A stretch of 64,000 nucleotides of DNA, taken from contig CM057827.1 in assembly GCA_030068075.1 (NCBI GenBank), positions 71,810,500 to 71,874,499 on the forward strand, in the 5' to 3' direction. The notes beneath the pieces are model-generated. The model was not told the origin of the DNA and did not search any database. It was given only the letters and a program-made list of their open reading frames with translations. A program made the translations under genes and the position numbers. The stretch comes from Paguma larvata (taxonomy: Eukaryota > Chordata > Mammalia > Carnivora > Viverridae). Positions 48,018 through 58,750 of this stretch are shown piece by piece. The number at the start of each line of letters is the position of its first letter. The first letter of the stretch is position 1.

Positions 48018-48232
48018 AGGGGCGCCTGGGTGGCTCAGTCGGTTGGGCGGCCGACTTCAGCTCAGGTCATGATCTCGTGGTCTGTGAGTTTGAGCCCCGC
48101 GTCGGGCTCTGTGCTGACGGCTCGGAGCCTGGAGCCTGCTTCCGATTCTGTGTCTCCTCTCTCTGTCCTTCCCCTGTTCATGCTGTGCCTCTATGTCTCT
48201 CAAAAATAAATAAACATTAAAAAAAAATTAAA
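48018..48232 (+). mobile_element. Young CAN-SINE beside TRAV1 B
   Basis: Close to the felid consensus, GGGGCGCCTGGGTGGCTCAG to AAAAATAAATAAACATTAAAAAAAA, with TTAAAATCAG duplicated on both sides (48008-48017 and about 48229-48238). Confidence 0.95.
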
Positions 48233-48294
48233 ATCAGAGGTGTAAGCAGGCACACACTCAGGAAATACAACTTCTCACTGCCACGGTCACCTCT

Positions 48295-48333
48295 GAATTT
48301 TGGTGCAGCTGAAGGGACCTCGTAGTCAATGTG
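48295..48333 (-). promoter_or_regulatory. TRAV1 relic B recombination signal
   Basis: On the - strand: heptamer CACATTG (48333 down to 48327, one change from CACAGTG; the critical CAC is kept), a 23-bp spacer, then nonamer CCAAAATTC (48303-48295). It is weaker than in relic A. Confidence 0.78.
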
Positions 48334-49001
48334 TCTCTCACAGCACAGAGGTAAGAGAGTAAGAGGTAAGAGGCAGAGTCTGTCAACTGCAGCTCCGTCA
48401 GGAGGAGGTAACTGGAGGCATCAGAGTGACTAAGGAATGAAGAACAACCACCTCTCCTCTCCCACCATCCAGAACATTTAGGACAGACGTGTGGGTGCTC
48501 CGCCGCCATGTTGCCGGTACCAACACAGATGGACCCAGATGTCCGGGACTTGCAGTTGACCTGCACAGAGGCTCCTTCCAGAGCCGTCACCTCCGTGGGC
48601 TGCCGAACGCCTTGTCCCGCGGCGCCTGTGAGAAGACACAGAGCCTTAGCAGGGCAGCGCTCCTGGAAGCCACGTCATTATTTAAAAGGAGAAAACTGCC
48701 ACTGCTGGAGGAAGTCCTTAGATACAAATAAGTGACAGTGAAGTAGCAGCAGTAGTAATAGTAGTAGTAGTAGCAATAGTAGTAGCAGCAGCAGCAGCAA
48801 TGGTAGTAGTAGTAATACGGGGACAATTAGTACCACATCAGGAAAATATGGACCAGAAAAGACACCTTCATTACAAATACCAGAAGTTGCAAACATTTAG
48901 TTGGTAGAAAATTAGTTCGAAAACCCCCTGCAGTGTTTGCTACTGACTTGAGACTTACTTCCCTTCGTCAGGGAAACATAAAGAAGGAAAACTCCCCACA
49001 T
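48334..49001 (-). pseudogene. TRAV1: TRAV1-like TCR alpha variable pseudogene, copy B
   Basis: The leader exon is 49001-48959 (MWGVFLLYVSLTKG, close to human TRAV1, then donor AA|GTAAGT). The intron holds a triplet repeat. The V exon is 48625-48334, entered by an intact CACAG acceptor. Splicing is in phase: the last leader A joins GC to give Ser, then AAGQGVRQPTEV. The same inner frameshift and the same five-codon insertion before YLCAVRD as copy A are present, so framework 2 (WYRQH) is lost from the reading frame. The V exon is still open from end to end, so a spliced, in-frame but misfolded V chain is conceivable. Copies A and B align without a net gap (constant offset of 35,444 bp at leader and heptamer). 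By order it corresponds to human TRAV1-1. Confidence 0.88.
48743..48818. repeat. Imperfect (TAG/CAG)n triplet repeat in the TRAV1 B intron
   Basis: Same length and same interruptions as 13299-13374. Confidence 0.95.
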
Positions 49002-49344
49002 CTGCTGCAGGACATCCCCAGTCAGGCACTGCGTCTCTGGTGCCTGAACCGCTGGAACCGGCAGAATGTCTGTGCCCTCCCTCCGGGTGAGGGAGGAAAA
49101 CCCAATCTGGATGCAAAACCCTGAAGAAACACCAGGGGGAGCTCCTTTCTTGACCTTAAGCTTCCACAGGGGCGGCGGTGGGTTCCCTTAGGGGAGTGGA
49201 CTCATGGGAACATTTTCTACTGATGAATCCACAGGTTGTAGTCAAGGGATTCTGTGAACACTGAACAATAGAATTGTGTGTAAAGAACAAGAGATGACAG
49301 GAATAGGAAGAATAACACAAGAGAAAGGCAAAAGTAGTCAATTT

Positions 49345-49540
49345 AACAATTTTAACGGTTTCCCTTTTGCATGACACAATAGAATAGAAAGGAATATTCT
49401 TCAGGTGAAGTGTGTGTGAGCATATTGAATGTGTGTCTATGTGTCGTATATGTTTTGAAAGTTAAAAAGAGAAGGGTATTTGGCTATGCTGTAACTATTC
49501 TTGCAACAGCTATGTAGAAACAGTCTTCAAAATATTCAAG
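49345..49540. other. Spacer right of TRAV1 B
   Basis: Similarity to the TRAV1 A flank ends near 49345. Nothing is recognised here. Confidence 0.4.
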
Positions 49541-49542
49541 AG

Positions 49543-49748
49543 AGGTGGGTGGGTAGCTCAGTGGGAGTGTCCAGCTCTTGATTTTGGCTCAGGTCATCAT
49601 CCCAGGGTCATGGGATCAAGCCCCACGTAGGGCTCTGTGTTGATTGTGGAGCCTGCTTGGGATCTCTCTCTCTCCCTCACTCCCTCTCTCCCCCATTGCC
49701 TCTCTCCCACAGTGTGCTTGTGCCCTCTCTCTCTCTAAAAAAAAATCA
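49543..49748 (+). mobile_element. CAN-SINE
   Basis: Sense copy with a diverged head (GGTGGGTGGGTAGCTCAG) and CTCTCTCTCTAAAAAAAAATC tail. Confidence 0.88.
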
Positions 49749-49814
49749 AAAGCCAGTTGCAGAGTAATAGGTGTTGAATGGTCATATCTTTGTCAATGTA
49801 TGTATTATATACAT

Positions 49815-49922
49815 ATTTTTAAAGTTTTATTTATGTAATCTCTACACCCCATGTGGGGCTCAAAGTCATGACCCTGAGACCAAGACTCAGATGCTCTTCT
49901 CACAGAGTCAGCCAGTCATCCC
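49815..49922 (-). mobile_element. Short, old CAN-SINE
   Basis: TAAAGTTTTATTTATGTAATCTCTACACCC ... CATGTGGGGCTCAAAGTCATGACCCTGAG is the complement of the short older SINE type without a CT body. Confidence 0.75.
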
Positions 49923-49925
49923 TTA

Positions 49926-49953
49926 TACATATATTTGTTATATATGTTATATG

Positions 49954-49992
<39 letters not shown>

Positions 49993-50001
49993 ATATATAT
50001 A
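49926..50001. repeat. (TA)n microsatellite
   Basis: A run of TA units with TGTTATATATG edges. Confidence 0.95.
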
Positions 50002-50165
50002 ACCTTTAAAAAGTGTGGGATACATAGTGAACTACTAACATTGGTTACATTAGGGTCCCCTAATGTAAGTGAGAGTGGAATGAGGGGATTTTTTCCTGCA
50101 CACTTCTAGTGCTTAATGTGAAAATGAGTAAGTTTCATTATTTAACTTAAAAGACAGAACCAAGG

Positions 50166-50520
50166 GGGCGCCTGGGTGGCTCAGTGGGTTGAGTGTCTAA
50201 CTTGTCTCAGGTCATGATCTCGCGGTTTGTGAGTTTGAACCCCGCATCCAGCTTTGTGCTGACAGCTCAGAGCCTGGAGCCTACTTCAGATTTTGTGTCT
50301 CCCTCTCTCTCTGTCCCTCCCCTGCTCACACTCTATCTCTCTCTCTGTGTCTCAAAAATAAACTTTTTTTTTTATTTAAAAAGAGAGAGAGAGAGAGGAC
50401 TAAGGGACTCCAGGCTGGCTAAGTCGGAAGAGCATGCAACTCTTGATCTTGAGGTCCTGAGTTTGAGCCCCACATTACATACAGAGATTACTTAAAAAAC
50501 AATAACAACTTTAAAAAAAG
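50166..50520 (+). mobile_element. CAN-SINE followed by a short old-type CAN-SINE
   Basis: 50166-50385 is a full sense copy. 50402-50515 is the short type (GGCTGGCTAAGTCGGAAGAG ... ATACAGAGATTACTTAAAAAA). Confidence 0.88.
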
Positions 50521-50640
50521 AGGACTGAAAAGAAAGAAGAGAGATACAAGAGAAAGAAGAGATGGGGGAAATAAGGAAGGAAGAAAGTGAGAATTAAAGA
50601 AAAAAGAAAGGAAAAAGGAAAAACTTCAACCATATCTTAC
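50521..50640. repeat. Purine-rich tract
   Basis: AAAGAAAGAAGAGAGATAC type sequence of simple composition. Confidence 0.8.
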
Positions 50641-50762
50641 ATTATTTATCAAGATGTCCCAGAAAGAAATTTCCTGTGATCTGATAATATTTTTCCAAAC
50701 CTATTGGCCTCTCACTAATACCATTTACTATCAAAGGTAGCAACAATAAAAAAAGATGGATG

Positions 50763-50956
50763 GGACGCCAGGGTGGCTCAGTCGGTTAAACATCCGACTC
50801 TTGGTTTCTGCTTAGGTCATGATCTCATGGTTCATGGGTTCGAGCCCCACATTGAGCTCTGTACTGACAGTGTGGAACTTCATTAGGATTCTCTCTCTCT
50901 CTGCCCTCTCCTCTCTCTCTCTCAAAAATAAATAAATAAACATTTTTTTAAAAGAT
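50763..50956 (+). mobile_element. CAN-SINE
   Basis: GGGACGCCAGGGTGGCTCAG to AAAAATAAATAAATAAACATTTTTTTAAAA. Confidence 0.92.
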
Positions 50957-52625
50957 GGACAATAACAAGTGTTACTGAAGATGTGGAGAAATTGGAGACC
51001 TCATACATTGCCAGTGGGAATGCCAAATGGTGCAGCCACTGAGAAAAATTCTGGAAGTTCCTCAAAATGTTCAACAGAGAGCATACGACCCAGGAATTAC
51101 ACTCCTACATATATTCCAAAAGAAATAAAATCATTTGTTGCCGGGGTCACCCTGAGAGGAGGCCAGCTCCTACTTCAGGGCTTCCGGCTGGTCCAGGGTT
51201 TCACCTGCGTGATGGTTGGTCTAGGCGCGAGAGAAGACGCGAAGTCAGTCTCTCAGAGTCAGCCTCGTATCAGGACTGGTCCGGGGCTCCCTAAGTAAGG
51301 GCTGAAACATAAAGACAAGACAAGACAAAGACACACAAAGATGTGGAGACAGCCTCTTTTGGAGACTGCTCAAAGTTTATTTTTCTTTCTGGGTTTTTAT
51401 ATAGTTTTAGAAGCAGTACAGGCATATATTTTGTAATGACTAACAAAATGATTTCAGCCCCATGATTGTCCCTGTGATTTACAACAGAAGTGTTCAAAAA
51501 CAGTTTTGGTTACACAATTCATACGTAAGCAAGGTATGACAAATGGGTACATTCAATAGAAATATTTCAGTCAAAAGATCAACAACAATTTACATGCAGG
51601 CAAGGTACAACAAATGGGCACACTCTAGTAAGTGGTATAGGTTGAAAGAGCAAGCACAAAGGTTTTTGGTTACAGTTGAAAGATTATGTGAAAAACATCC
51701 TTATTTTTCTGTAACACACTCTAACTTCTATTTCCTTAGTAATTATGTCCCAAGACTCACAGCAATAATCACATTCCTGAGAGTCTGGCATCACTCTAAA
51801 TAGATCAATAATACATTCTAAATTTTATTGATTTCTTAAAGATTTTATTTCCATGATTCTCAATCATGATTTTATTATTAATAAAGTATAGCAGCATATG
51901 TTGGCTTAATAGGGGAGGAAGCTGTGGAGCACTCCTATTTTTCTATGGCCCGTCTTCTTCAGGAGATATTAGGATGAATCGCAAATCAGCACAAAGGCCC
52001 AGTGACCCTATAGTCAGGTGTCCTGGTGACTCTTACTGCGACTGTGCCTGTCTTAGATTGTTCCCCCCTTAGGAATCTTACCTGTCTTTGGCTAACCAGC
52101 CCTCCTTCAGAGTCAGACCAGCCATAATTATGTTCTTGTTGTATTATAACCTGGCATATACTTCGGGGCACACCCATTCACCGATGAGGGCCCCGGTCTA
52201 GGGCACTGTCTTATGGGCCTGAGTCTTCTCCTCAGACAATGTCACCAGGGCCAATGTCTTCTGGTCTCCAACAATTTGTCCATAAAAAAACATGTACATG
52301 AATGGTCATAGAAACATTATTCAAACAGCCAAAAAGTATAAAAACCGAAATGCCCATCAACTGATAAATAGATAAAATATGATATATCCATAAAATGGAA
52401 TAGCATTCAGCCATAAAAAGGAATGAAGTTCTGATACCTGCCACAACACAGATGAAGCTTGAAAACATTATGCTAAATAAAAGAAGCCAGACACAGAAGA
52501 CCACATATTATATGATGCATTTATATGAAATGTTCATAACAGGCAAATCCATAGAGACAGGAAGTAGATTTGTGATTACCAGGGGCTGGAGTGCAGGAGT
52601 GGTAAGGAAGGAAGATGAAGGCATA
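50957..52625 (+). mobile_element. Old L1 3' end, split by a solo LTR
   Basis: 50957-51138 ('gtgttactgaagatgtggagaaattgg', 'cattgccagtgggaatg') and 52280-52625 ('catcaactgataaatag', 'atggaatagcattcagcc') are two halves of one sense L1 3' end. The LTR at 51139-52273 separates them. Confidence 0.88.
51139..52273 (-). mobile_element. Solo LTR of a class II-like endogenous retrovirus (1135 bp)
   Basis: On the - strand it begins TGTTGGAGACC (52273) and ends GACCCCGGCA (51139), so it has TG...CA ends. It is flanked by the 6-bp duplication ATTTGT (51133-51138 and 52274-52279). A TATA-like TATATAAAAA (51403-51394) and AATAAA (51381-51376) lie close together, followed by a short R/U5. A 6-bp duplication, long U3 and short R region are features of betaretrovirus-like (class II) elements. 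No internal viral gene is present. Confidence 0.8.
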
Positions 52626-52632
52626 TTACTAG

Positions 52633-52850
52633 GGGTGTCTGGGTGACTCGGTGAGTCAAGTGTCCGACTTTGGCTCAGGTTATGATCTCATAGCTTGTGA
52701 GTTCAAGCCCCCTGTCAGGCTCTGTGCTTGTAGCTCAGAGCTGGGAGCCTGCTTCAGATTCTGTGACTCCCTCTCTCTCTCTCTCTGCTGTTCTCCTGCG
52801 TGCTCTCTCTCTCTCTCTCTAAAATGGATAAATAAACGTTTAAAAGAAAA
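52633..52850 (+). mobile_element. CAN-SINE
   Basis: GGGGTGTCTGGGTGACTCGG through a CT body to AAAATGGATAAATAAACG. Confidence 0.9.
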
Positions 52851-53660
52851 AAGAGAGAGGCTGCTAATGAGTATGGAATTCCTTTTCGGAGCAGTGAAAT
52901 GTTCAGGAATTGGTAGTGATCAATGCACAGCTTTGTAAGCACACCAACAACTGCTGAGTCGTACACTCTGAAAGGGTAGTGAACTGTATTTGAATTAACC
53001 TCAGTAAAGCTATTCTTTTTAAAATTTATTTAAATCTATGTTGATAGATGTTGAAGAATTTCACTACACTTGAGATTGATGTATTATGAAAAGAAAAAAG
53101 CTATTTATTAAGCCCTGCTATGAACACAGTTTTGTTTTGGGGAATCTCCTGTCTGACTGGGAATTTGAATCTTTGCAGCTCGTTTTTGTCACACAGAGTC
53201 AGAATCATCTTCCCTCGTGGACGGCCCGTGGAATCAAGACTGTTAAAGCTACTGCTGAGTCCATGTTGCCTACAGGCTTTCCTCAACTTCGTAAGTATCC
53301 ATTAAAATTCCTGTGTACATGGAATTAAGTCTCTCGAACAACAGCAGACTTTTGTGCAACAACAGATGGATAGCTAACGTGTAGGGGTCGCTGCCTGCGT
53401 CCTCACCTTACTCGAGTTGGTCCAAATAGCATGTTTATTCATTTTTCCCAGGTTTTGTAAAAACGGGTAGAAAATGGGAAACATATTGTTGGTGTCGGTG
53501 ATGAGGAAATTGTAATAAACTTCATGCAACTGGGATAAAGATGAAAATAAACAAGCTGGAAGCAAAAGAAAAAGTTAAAGGCAATTTGTATCCCTTGTGA
53601 ATGCTCTGGGATGATTATTTTCTACTTACTGCATGTGGGTGGAATATAGTGCCTAGTTAT
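52851..53660. other. Intergenic, no recognised gene
   Basis: The start (52855-52985) may be the tail of the interrupted L1. The rest is unique-looking. A GTAAGTAT donor-like word at 53291 follows about 200 bp of moderately GC-rich sequence, but no paired acceptor or reading frame supports an exon. Confidence 0.4.
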
Positions 53661-53780
53661 AATAGAGATAATACTGCCATCTTGTGGCACCATACAGCGT
53701 TGCCATTTTATTTATATACATTCTCACATATGCCCCAAATGATTAATATTGTTTTTCCCTATCAAAAATATAGAAATTTA

Positions 53781-53895
53781 GGAGTGCCTGGATGGCTCAG
53801 TCAGAAAAACATATGACTCTTGATCCTCGGGATCATGAGTTTGAGCCCCATGTTGAGTGTAGAGATTACTTAAATAAATAAAATTTCTAAAAATT
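53781..53895 (+). mobile_element. Short old-type CAN-SINE
   Basis: GGAGTGCCTGGATGGCTCAG to GTGTAGAGATTACTTAAATAAATAAA, without a CT body. Confidence 0.88.
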
Positions 53896-54134
53896 TTTTA
53901 ATTAAAAATTTAGAATTAAAGGAAAGCTTTAAAAGCATATATTCCTTTTCAACTATCTCATTTTATAACTGGCATCATGTAAAACTTGGCGAGGTGGCAA
54001 AATTCCTTATGAGACTCTGTCCCTCTATCTGAAACTAGCTTTTTTTCCAAACATTGCTCGAAATATGATTAACCCTTGCTAAATAAACAAAACCCTGCTA
54101 CTATTCATCTAGGTCTATGCTTTATAAAGTGTTC

Positions 54135-54304
54135 TAGATGAGAAGTAGCAGGGAAGGGATAGAGAGAGAGGAAGAGAGAATCCCAAGCAGGTCTGCACTG
54201 TCAGCACAGAGCCCTACCCCGGGCTTGAACTCACAAATTGTGAGATCATGACCCAAGCCGAAATCAAGAGCCGATGCTCACTGACTGAGCCACCCAGGAG
54301 CCCC
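54135..54304 (-). mobile_element. CAN-SINE, truncated
   Basis: Antisense, from AGAGAGAGGAAGAGAGAATCCC to GAGCCACCCAGGAGCCCC. The tail region is missing. Confidence 0.85.
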
Positions 54305-54470
54305 AAATTTTCCAGGGTTTAAATACTCCTACTATAGTCAGTTTCAAACTCCATCATGACACCACTGTGTATAGAGTTGGTAAGGGCAGTACCCCATTGT
54401 GTAGTATTTTCCACCATAAAGATAGGATAGATGTGAGTAACCTCATAGATACTAGTAAATATAGAAAAAT
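54305..54470. other. Unit 4 spacer
   Basis: No recognised content. Confidence 0.4.
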
Positions 54471-54780
54471 AGGGGGCCTGGTTGGCTCAGTTAGTAGAGC
54501 ATGTGACTCTTGATCTAGGGGCTATAAAATCAAGTTCCATGTTGGGTGTAGAAATTATTTAAAAATAAAAGCATTTTGGGGGGCACCTGGGCGGCTCAGT
54601 TGGTTGAGCATCTGACTTTACCTTAGGTCATGAACTCACAGTTCACGAGTTCAAGCCCCACATTGGGCTCGCTGCTATCAGTGCAGAGCCCACTTTGGAT
54701 CCTCTGTTCCCTTCTCTGCCCCTCCCCCGCTTGTGCTCTCTCAAAAATAAATAAAACATTAAAGAAAATTTAAAATAAAA
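54471..54780 (+). mobile_element. Short old-type CAN-SINE then full CAN-SINE
   Basis: 54473-54572 is the short type (GTTGGGTGTAGAAATTATTTAAAAATAAAA end). 54580-54765 is a full copy. Confidence 0.88.
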
Positions 54781-55310
54781 ATAAAATAGTTTTAATAACA
54801 TCTTTAAAAATTTTTAAAGAAAAATAATTAGAAAGTGATCATTTGAGTATTATTTCCTTTACATATTTAATTAAAATATATGTTTAACTCGAAGTTTATA
54901 TTTAAATTTAATTGCAGATTTAACAAAGAGCTCATAAGATTTTTGAAAATTAGCAGTAAGCTATTGTAAGCCAGTACAAACCAACTTCGGCACACAACTG
55001 ATCCCAAATCAGTTTGAGAAGAGCAAGTCACCCCACACACAATTCCAGACGGGGCCATCTCACCTGCATGGTCCAAGGAGCCTACCAGAACTGCCACACC
55101 CCCACAAAGGCAAGAGCAAATATCCAAGGAACACTCCAACAATTTGAAACCACCCTCTTTCTCCACGCCATAAGAAGAATGGGGTCACCCAAGACTTCAA
55201 ACTGGTGGTGACTAAACTCTACTTAACTGACCTAAATTTAGGTGATTTTTTTTTTCTCTCAGTATCTAGAGAGGTGGGAACTTGTAAGAAAAATTAACTC
55301 AAATTATTAA
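54781..55310. other. Unit 4 spacer
   Basis: AT-rich, then a more GC-balanced stretch at 54980-55220 whose frames have no motif I recognise. Confidence 0.4.
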
Positions 55311-55319
55311 ACATTAAGT

Positions 55320-55452
55320 ACATTTTTCTTCAAGTAGTCTTCACACCCAACACGTAGCCCAAAGCATGGCTTGATATCACTACCCTGAGATCAAGACCTG
55401 AGCTGAAATCAAGAGTCAGACACTTAACTGACTGAGCCACACAGACGTCCCA
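55320..55452 (-). mobile_element. Short old-type CAN-SINE
   Basis: Antisense; 'accctgagatcaagacctgagctgaaatcaagagtcagacacttaactgactgagccac' is in SINE order. Confidence 0.82.
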
Positions 55453-56430
55453 AAAGTTAGATACATTTTCAATTCATTTCTGAGAATCATGTGGATAACA
55501 GTGTGATACCAACACTTCAAAGAAAGGAATCAGAGAAATTAGAGGTCATCTGAACAGATCATGCTGTTCTTCACAGCTCACTTTTTACATGTAGAACTGA
55601 TTCCTGCTTGCTGTCAAAACAAAAATAATGAGGATCCGGGGAGTGCAGTTCTCATGGGAGGAATGTTTCAGGGCAGAACTCCCGAGAGATAAATAGTTCT
55701 CTACAAATCTCTTGATAGTGTTTAAAAAACAAAAAAAGAAAGAAAACCTCTCAATCAAAAGATCTGGCTAATAATGTAGCTGACACATAAGTAGAGAAGT
55801 CTCAATCTATGAAGAGCATCCAAGGGCAGAGGATCTCATAGGCTGTTAGAATAGTCAATGTTTCATTCCCCCTGGAAGATTTCAATTCCATTCCAAAGCA
55901 GAGACCCAGTTCTCTATCACCACAAGCCAAGGGGACGCTCTGAAGAACACTTTGCTCACGCACTCAGACATTCAACCAGAGAAAGATCAGCCTCTTCGAG
56001 CGTTTTGCCGTTGTGTCCACGTGAGTCCTACGGGGGAAACATTCGAATAGGAGGTCAATTCATAATGGGAGCAAAGACTTAATTTCTACACATTAAGGGT
56101 TTCAGTAACTTTGTCAAAAACTGTATGTAATGTGTCTCTTTGCCCCACCTTCTTCCTTACCTCACCCTCTACTCACAAAGTGAACACATTAAGCATATTA
56201 ATTTGGAATTAAATCAGTCTTCCTCCAGATTTGGGAACTTTCCTCTCTGAATTGAGAGAAGACATTTTAAGCATTCATCTTTTCTATATTTGGGGAGAGG
56301 CAATAAAGCAATATAAATGCTGTATCAGTGTTACTGAGCAAACATAGTCAGGGGTGGGTACCTTAACCCTTCTTTTCCCAGGGATGAACACATGTAGGCA
56401 ACTTCCTGGAAGGCTGAAGGCCTTCCATTG
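55453..56430. other. Diverged counterpart of the unit 1 17.0-17.5 kb stretch
   Basis: Recognisable but diverged alignment to units 1-3, without SINEs. No coding sequence is seen. Confidence 0.55.
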
Positions 56431-56494
56431 CATACCTTTTCTTTTCTTTACTTTTCTTTTCTCTTCTCTCCTTTCCTTTCCTTTCCTTTTCTTG
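56431..56494. repeat. Pyrimidine tract (TTTTC/TTTCC)n
   Basis: Simple repeat of CTTTT and CCTTT units on +. Confidence 0.9.
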
Positions 56495-56499
56495 TTAGG

Positions 56500-56733
56500 A
56501 TAACAATTTTTTTATTTTTTATTTTTTATTTTTTTATTTTGGAGAGAGAGAGCACACAATCAGGGGAGGGGGCAGAGGGAGAAGGAGAGAGAGAGAGGGT
56601 GAGAGAGAGTCTTAACCAAGTTCTACACTCAGCTTGGAGCCCGACTTAGGGCTCCATCCCATGACTCTGTTTCATGACCTGAGCAGAAACCAAGAGTCAG
56701 ACGCTCAACTCACTGAGCCATGCAGGTACCCCA
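56500..56733 (-). mobile_element. CAN-SINE
   Basis: Antisense, TTTATTTTTTTATTTTGGAGAGAG to GAGCCATGCAGGTACCCC. Confidence 0.88.
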
Positions 56734-57430
56734 ATACAAACTTTTTAAAGTTTCTTAACAAACAAACTGGCTTTTGTTTTTTGTTTTTCATTTACAGTGT
56801 AAGGACACTGATGGGATAATTAGAATAAAATGTGGGTTCTGTCTCCCCACCGCCCCCAAACTCTGTCCATTCTCCATGCTCGGCCTCTGTCCAGGCTGCC
56901 TCATGGCCTAAAAGGGCTGTGGTCTGAGCCTTGTCCTAATGGCAAACAAGGGTGAACAGCTCGATGCTTGGTCATTTCTCATGCCTCAGCTTTAGCGATG
57001 TGTATCTGCTCTGTGTGGAGAAGGCCCTCAACCCTAAGGTGCCCTATACAAAACCCCAGTTCAGTATAGACGTGCCAGAAAGAGACCAAACCTCTGGAAT
57101 AATCTGATTTTTTATAAATGAAAGAGGAACTGCCTGCAAAGGGCTCAAAGTGAGTTCACTTCCTAGTGAAGGGAGTCCAGAAACCTATGACTTCCTATCT
57201 GACCCTGTAAGGAGAATGACTTCCACTTGACTCTGTAAAGAGGGTTGCACCCTCCCTGACTTTGCTCTCTTCATGCCATCCTCTTCCATTCCATCCCTAG
57301 AAGCCTCTCCCTTGAATTTCCAGACCAAAGCCCCTGCACCTAATTATTTGTTATTTTAAATATTGATTATATCAGTGATATCACTAGCTTCTTCTGAAAA
57401 GAAGGTATTTTTGATATTAAAGTACAACTA
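56734..57430. other. Unit 4 spacer
   Basis: Moderately GC-rich at 56840-57100, with no frame or motif I recognise. Confidence 0.4.
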
Positions 57431-57431
57431 T

Positions 57432-58108
57432 TTTAGGAGCTCCTGGGTGGTTAAGTCAGTTGAGCATCTGACTCATGATTTCAGTTCAGGTCATGATCTC
57501 ATGGTTCATGAGTTCAAGCCCTGCATCAGGCTCTGTGCTGACAGTGTGGAACCTGCTTGGGATTCTCTCTCCCTCTCTCTCTCTCTGCCCTTTCCCAGCA
57601 CTTGCTCTCTCTTTCTCTCTCTCTCTCTCCCCCCCCATCTCTCAAAATAAACAAATAAATAAAATTTTTTAAGTTTTTAAAAGAGACACCTGGGTGGCTC
57701 AGTCAGTTGAGCATCTGACTTCGGCTCAGGTCATGATCTCATGGCTTATGAGTTGGAGCCCCATGTCAGGCTTTGTGCTGACAGCTCAGAGCCTGGAACC
57801 TGCTTGAGATTCTGTGTCTCCCTCTCTCTCTCTCTGCCCCTCTGTCTCTCTCTGCTCTTTCTCTGTCTCAAAAATAAGCATTTAAAAAAAATTTAAGGGG
57901 GAGGTACACCTGGGTGGCTCAGTCAGTTAAGCTTCCAACATTGGCTCAGGTCATGATCTCATGGTTTGTGAGTTCGAGCCCTGCATCAGGCTCTCTGATA
58001 TCAGCATGGAGCCCACTTTCGATCCTGTCTCCCTCTCTCTCTGCCCCTCCCCCACTTGCTCGCGCGCGCTTGCTCTCTCTCTCTCTCTCTCAAAAATAAA
58101 TAAGCACT
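57432..58108 (+). mobile_element. Three CAN-SINEs in a row
   Basis: 57432-57675, 57683-57897 and 57903-58108, all sense and each inserted in or next to the A-rich tail of the one before. Confidence 0.92.
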
Positions 58109-58750
58109 GACCCAGCAATAGCCCTGCTAGGAATCTACCCAAGAGACACAGGAATGCTGATGCATAGGAGCACGTGTACCCCAATGTTCATAGCAGCACT
58201 TTCGACAATAGCCAAATCATGGAAAGAGACCAAGTGCCCATCAACTGACGAATGGATAAAGAAGTTATGGTACTTATATACAATGGACTACTACGTGGCA
58301 ATGAGAAAAAATGAAATCTGGCCATGTGTAGCAACATGGATGGAACTGGAGGGTATTATGTTAAGTGAAATAAGTCAGTCAGAAAAAGACAGATACCATA
58401 TGTTTCCACGAATAGGTGGACTTTGTGAAACTAAGCAAAAACCAGGGGGAGGGGAAGAGGGGAAAGAAAAAAAAGACACAGAGAGGGAGGGAGATAAAAC
58501 ATAAGAGACTCTCAAAGACTAAGAAAAAACTGAGGGTAAGGGGGATGAGGGAGGGGGGAGAGGGGGTGATGGGCATTAAAAAGGGCACATGTTGGGATGA
58601 ACACTGGGTGTTATATGTAAACCAATTTGAAAATAAACAATAAAAAAAATAGTAAAAAAAAAAAAAAAAGAATAGTGTAAGGGCAAATATAAATTAAAAA
58701 TAAGACACTTAATTTTTGAAAAAAAATAAATAAATAAATAAATAAGCACT
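58092..58750 (+). mobile_element. 5'-truncated young L1 with a 3' transduction
   Basis: The L1 3' end starts at about 58110 (GACCCAGCAATAGCCCTGC) and ends in a long poly-A (58652-58668). Then follow about 50 non-L1 bases (58669-58718) and a second A-rich tail. AAATAAATAAGCACT lies both before the element (to 58108) and after the second tail (about 58735-58749), so the whole block is one insertion. The open frame 58154-58504 is the L1 tail and does not encode a separate protein. Confidence 0.82.

Noticed and set aside
53287..53300. Strong donor-like GTAAGTAT at 53291
   Set aside because: No paired acceptor, frame or conserved counterpart in units 1-3.
58154..58504. 116-codon ORF, nearly repeated at 59992-60342
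   Set aside because: Both are the 3' end of young L1 copies, outside ORF2 proper.
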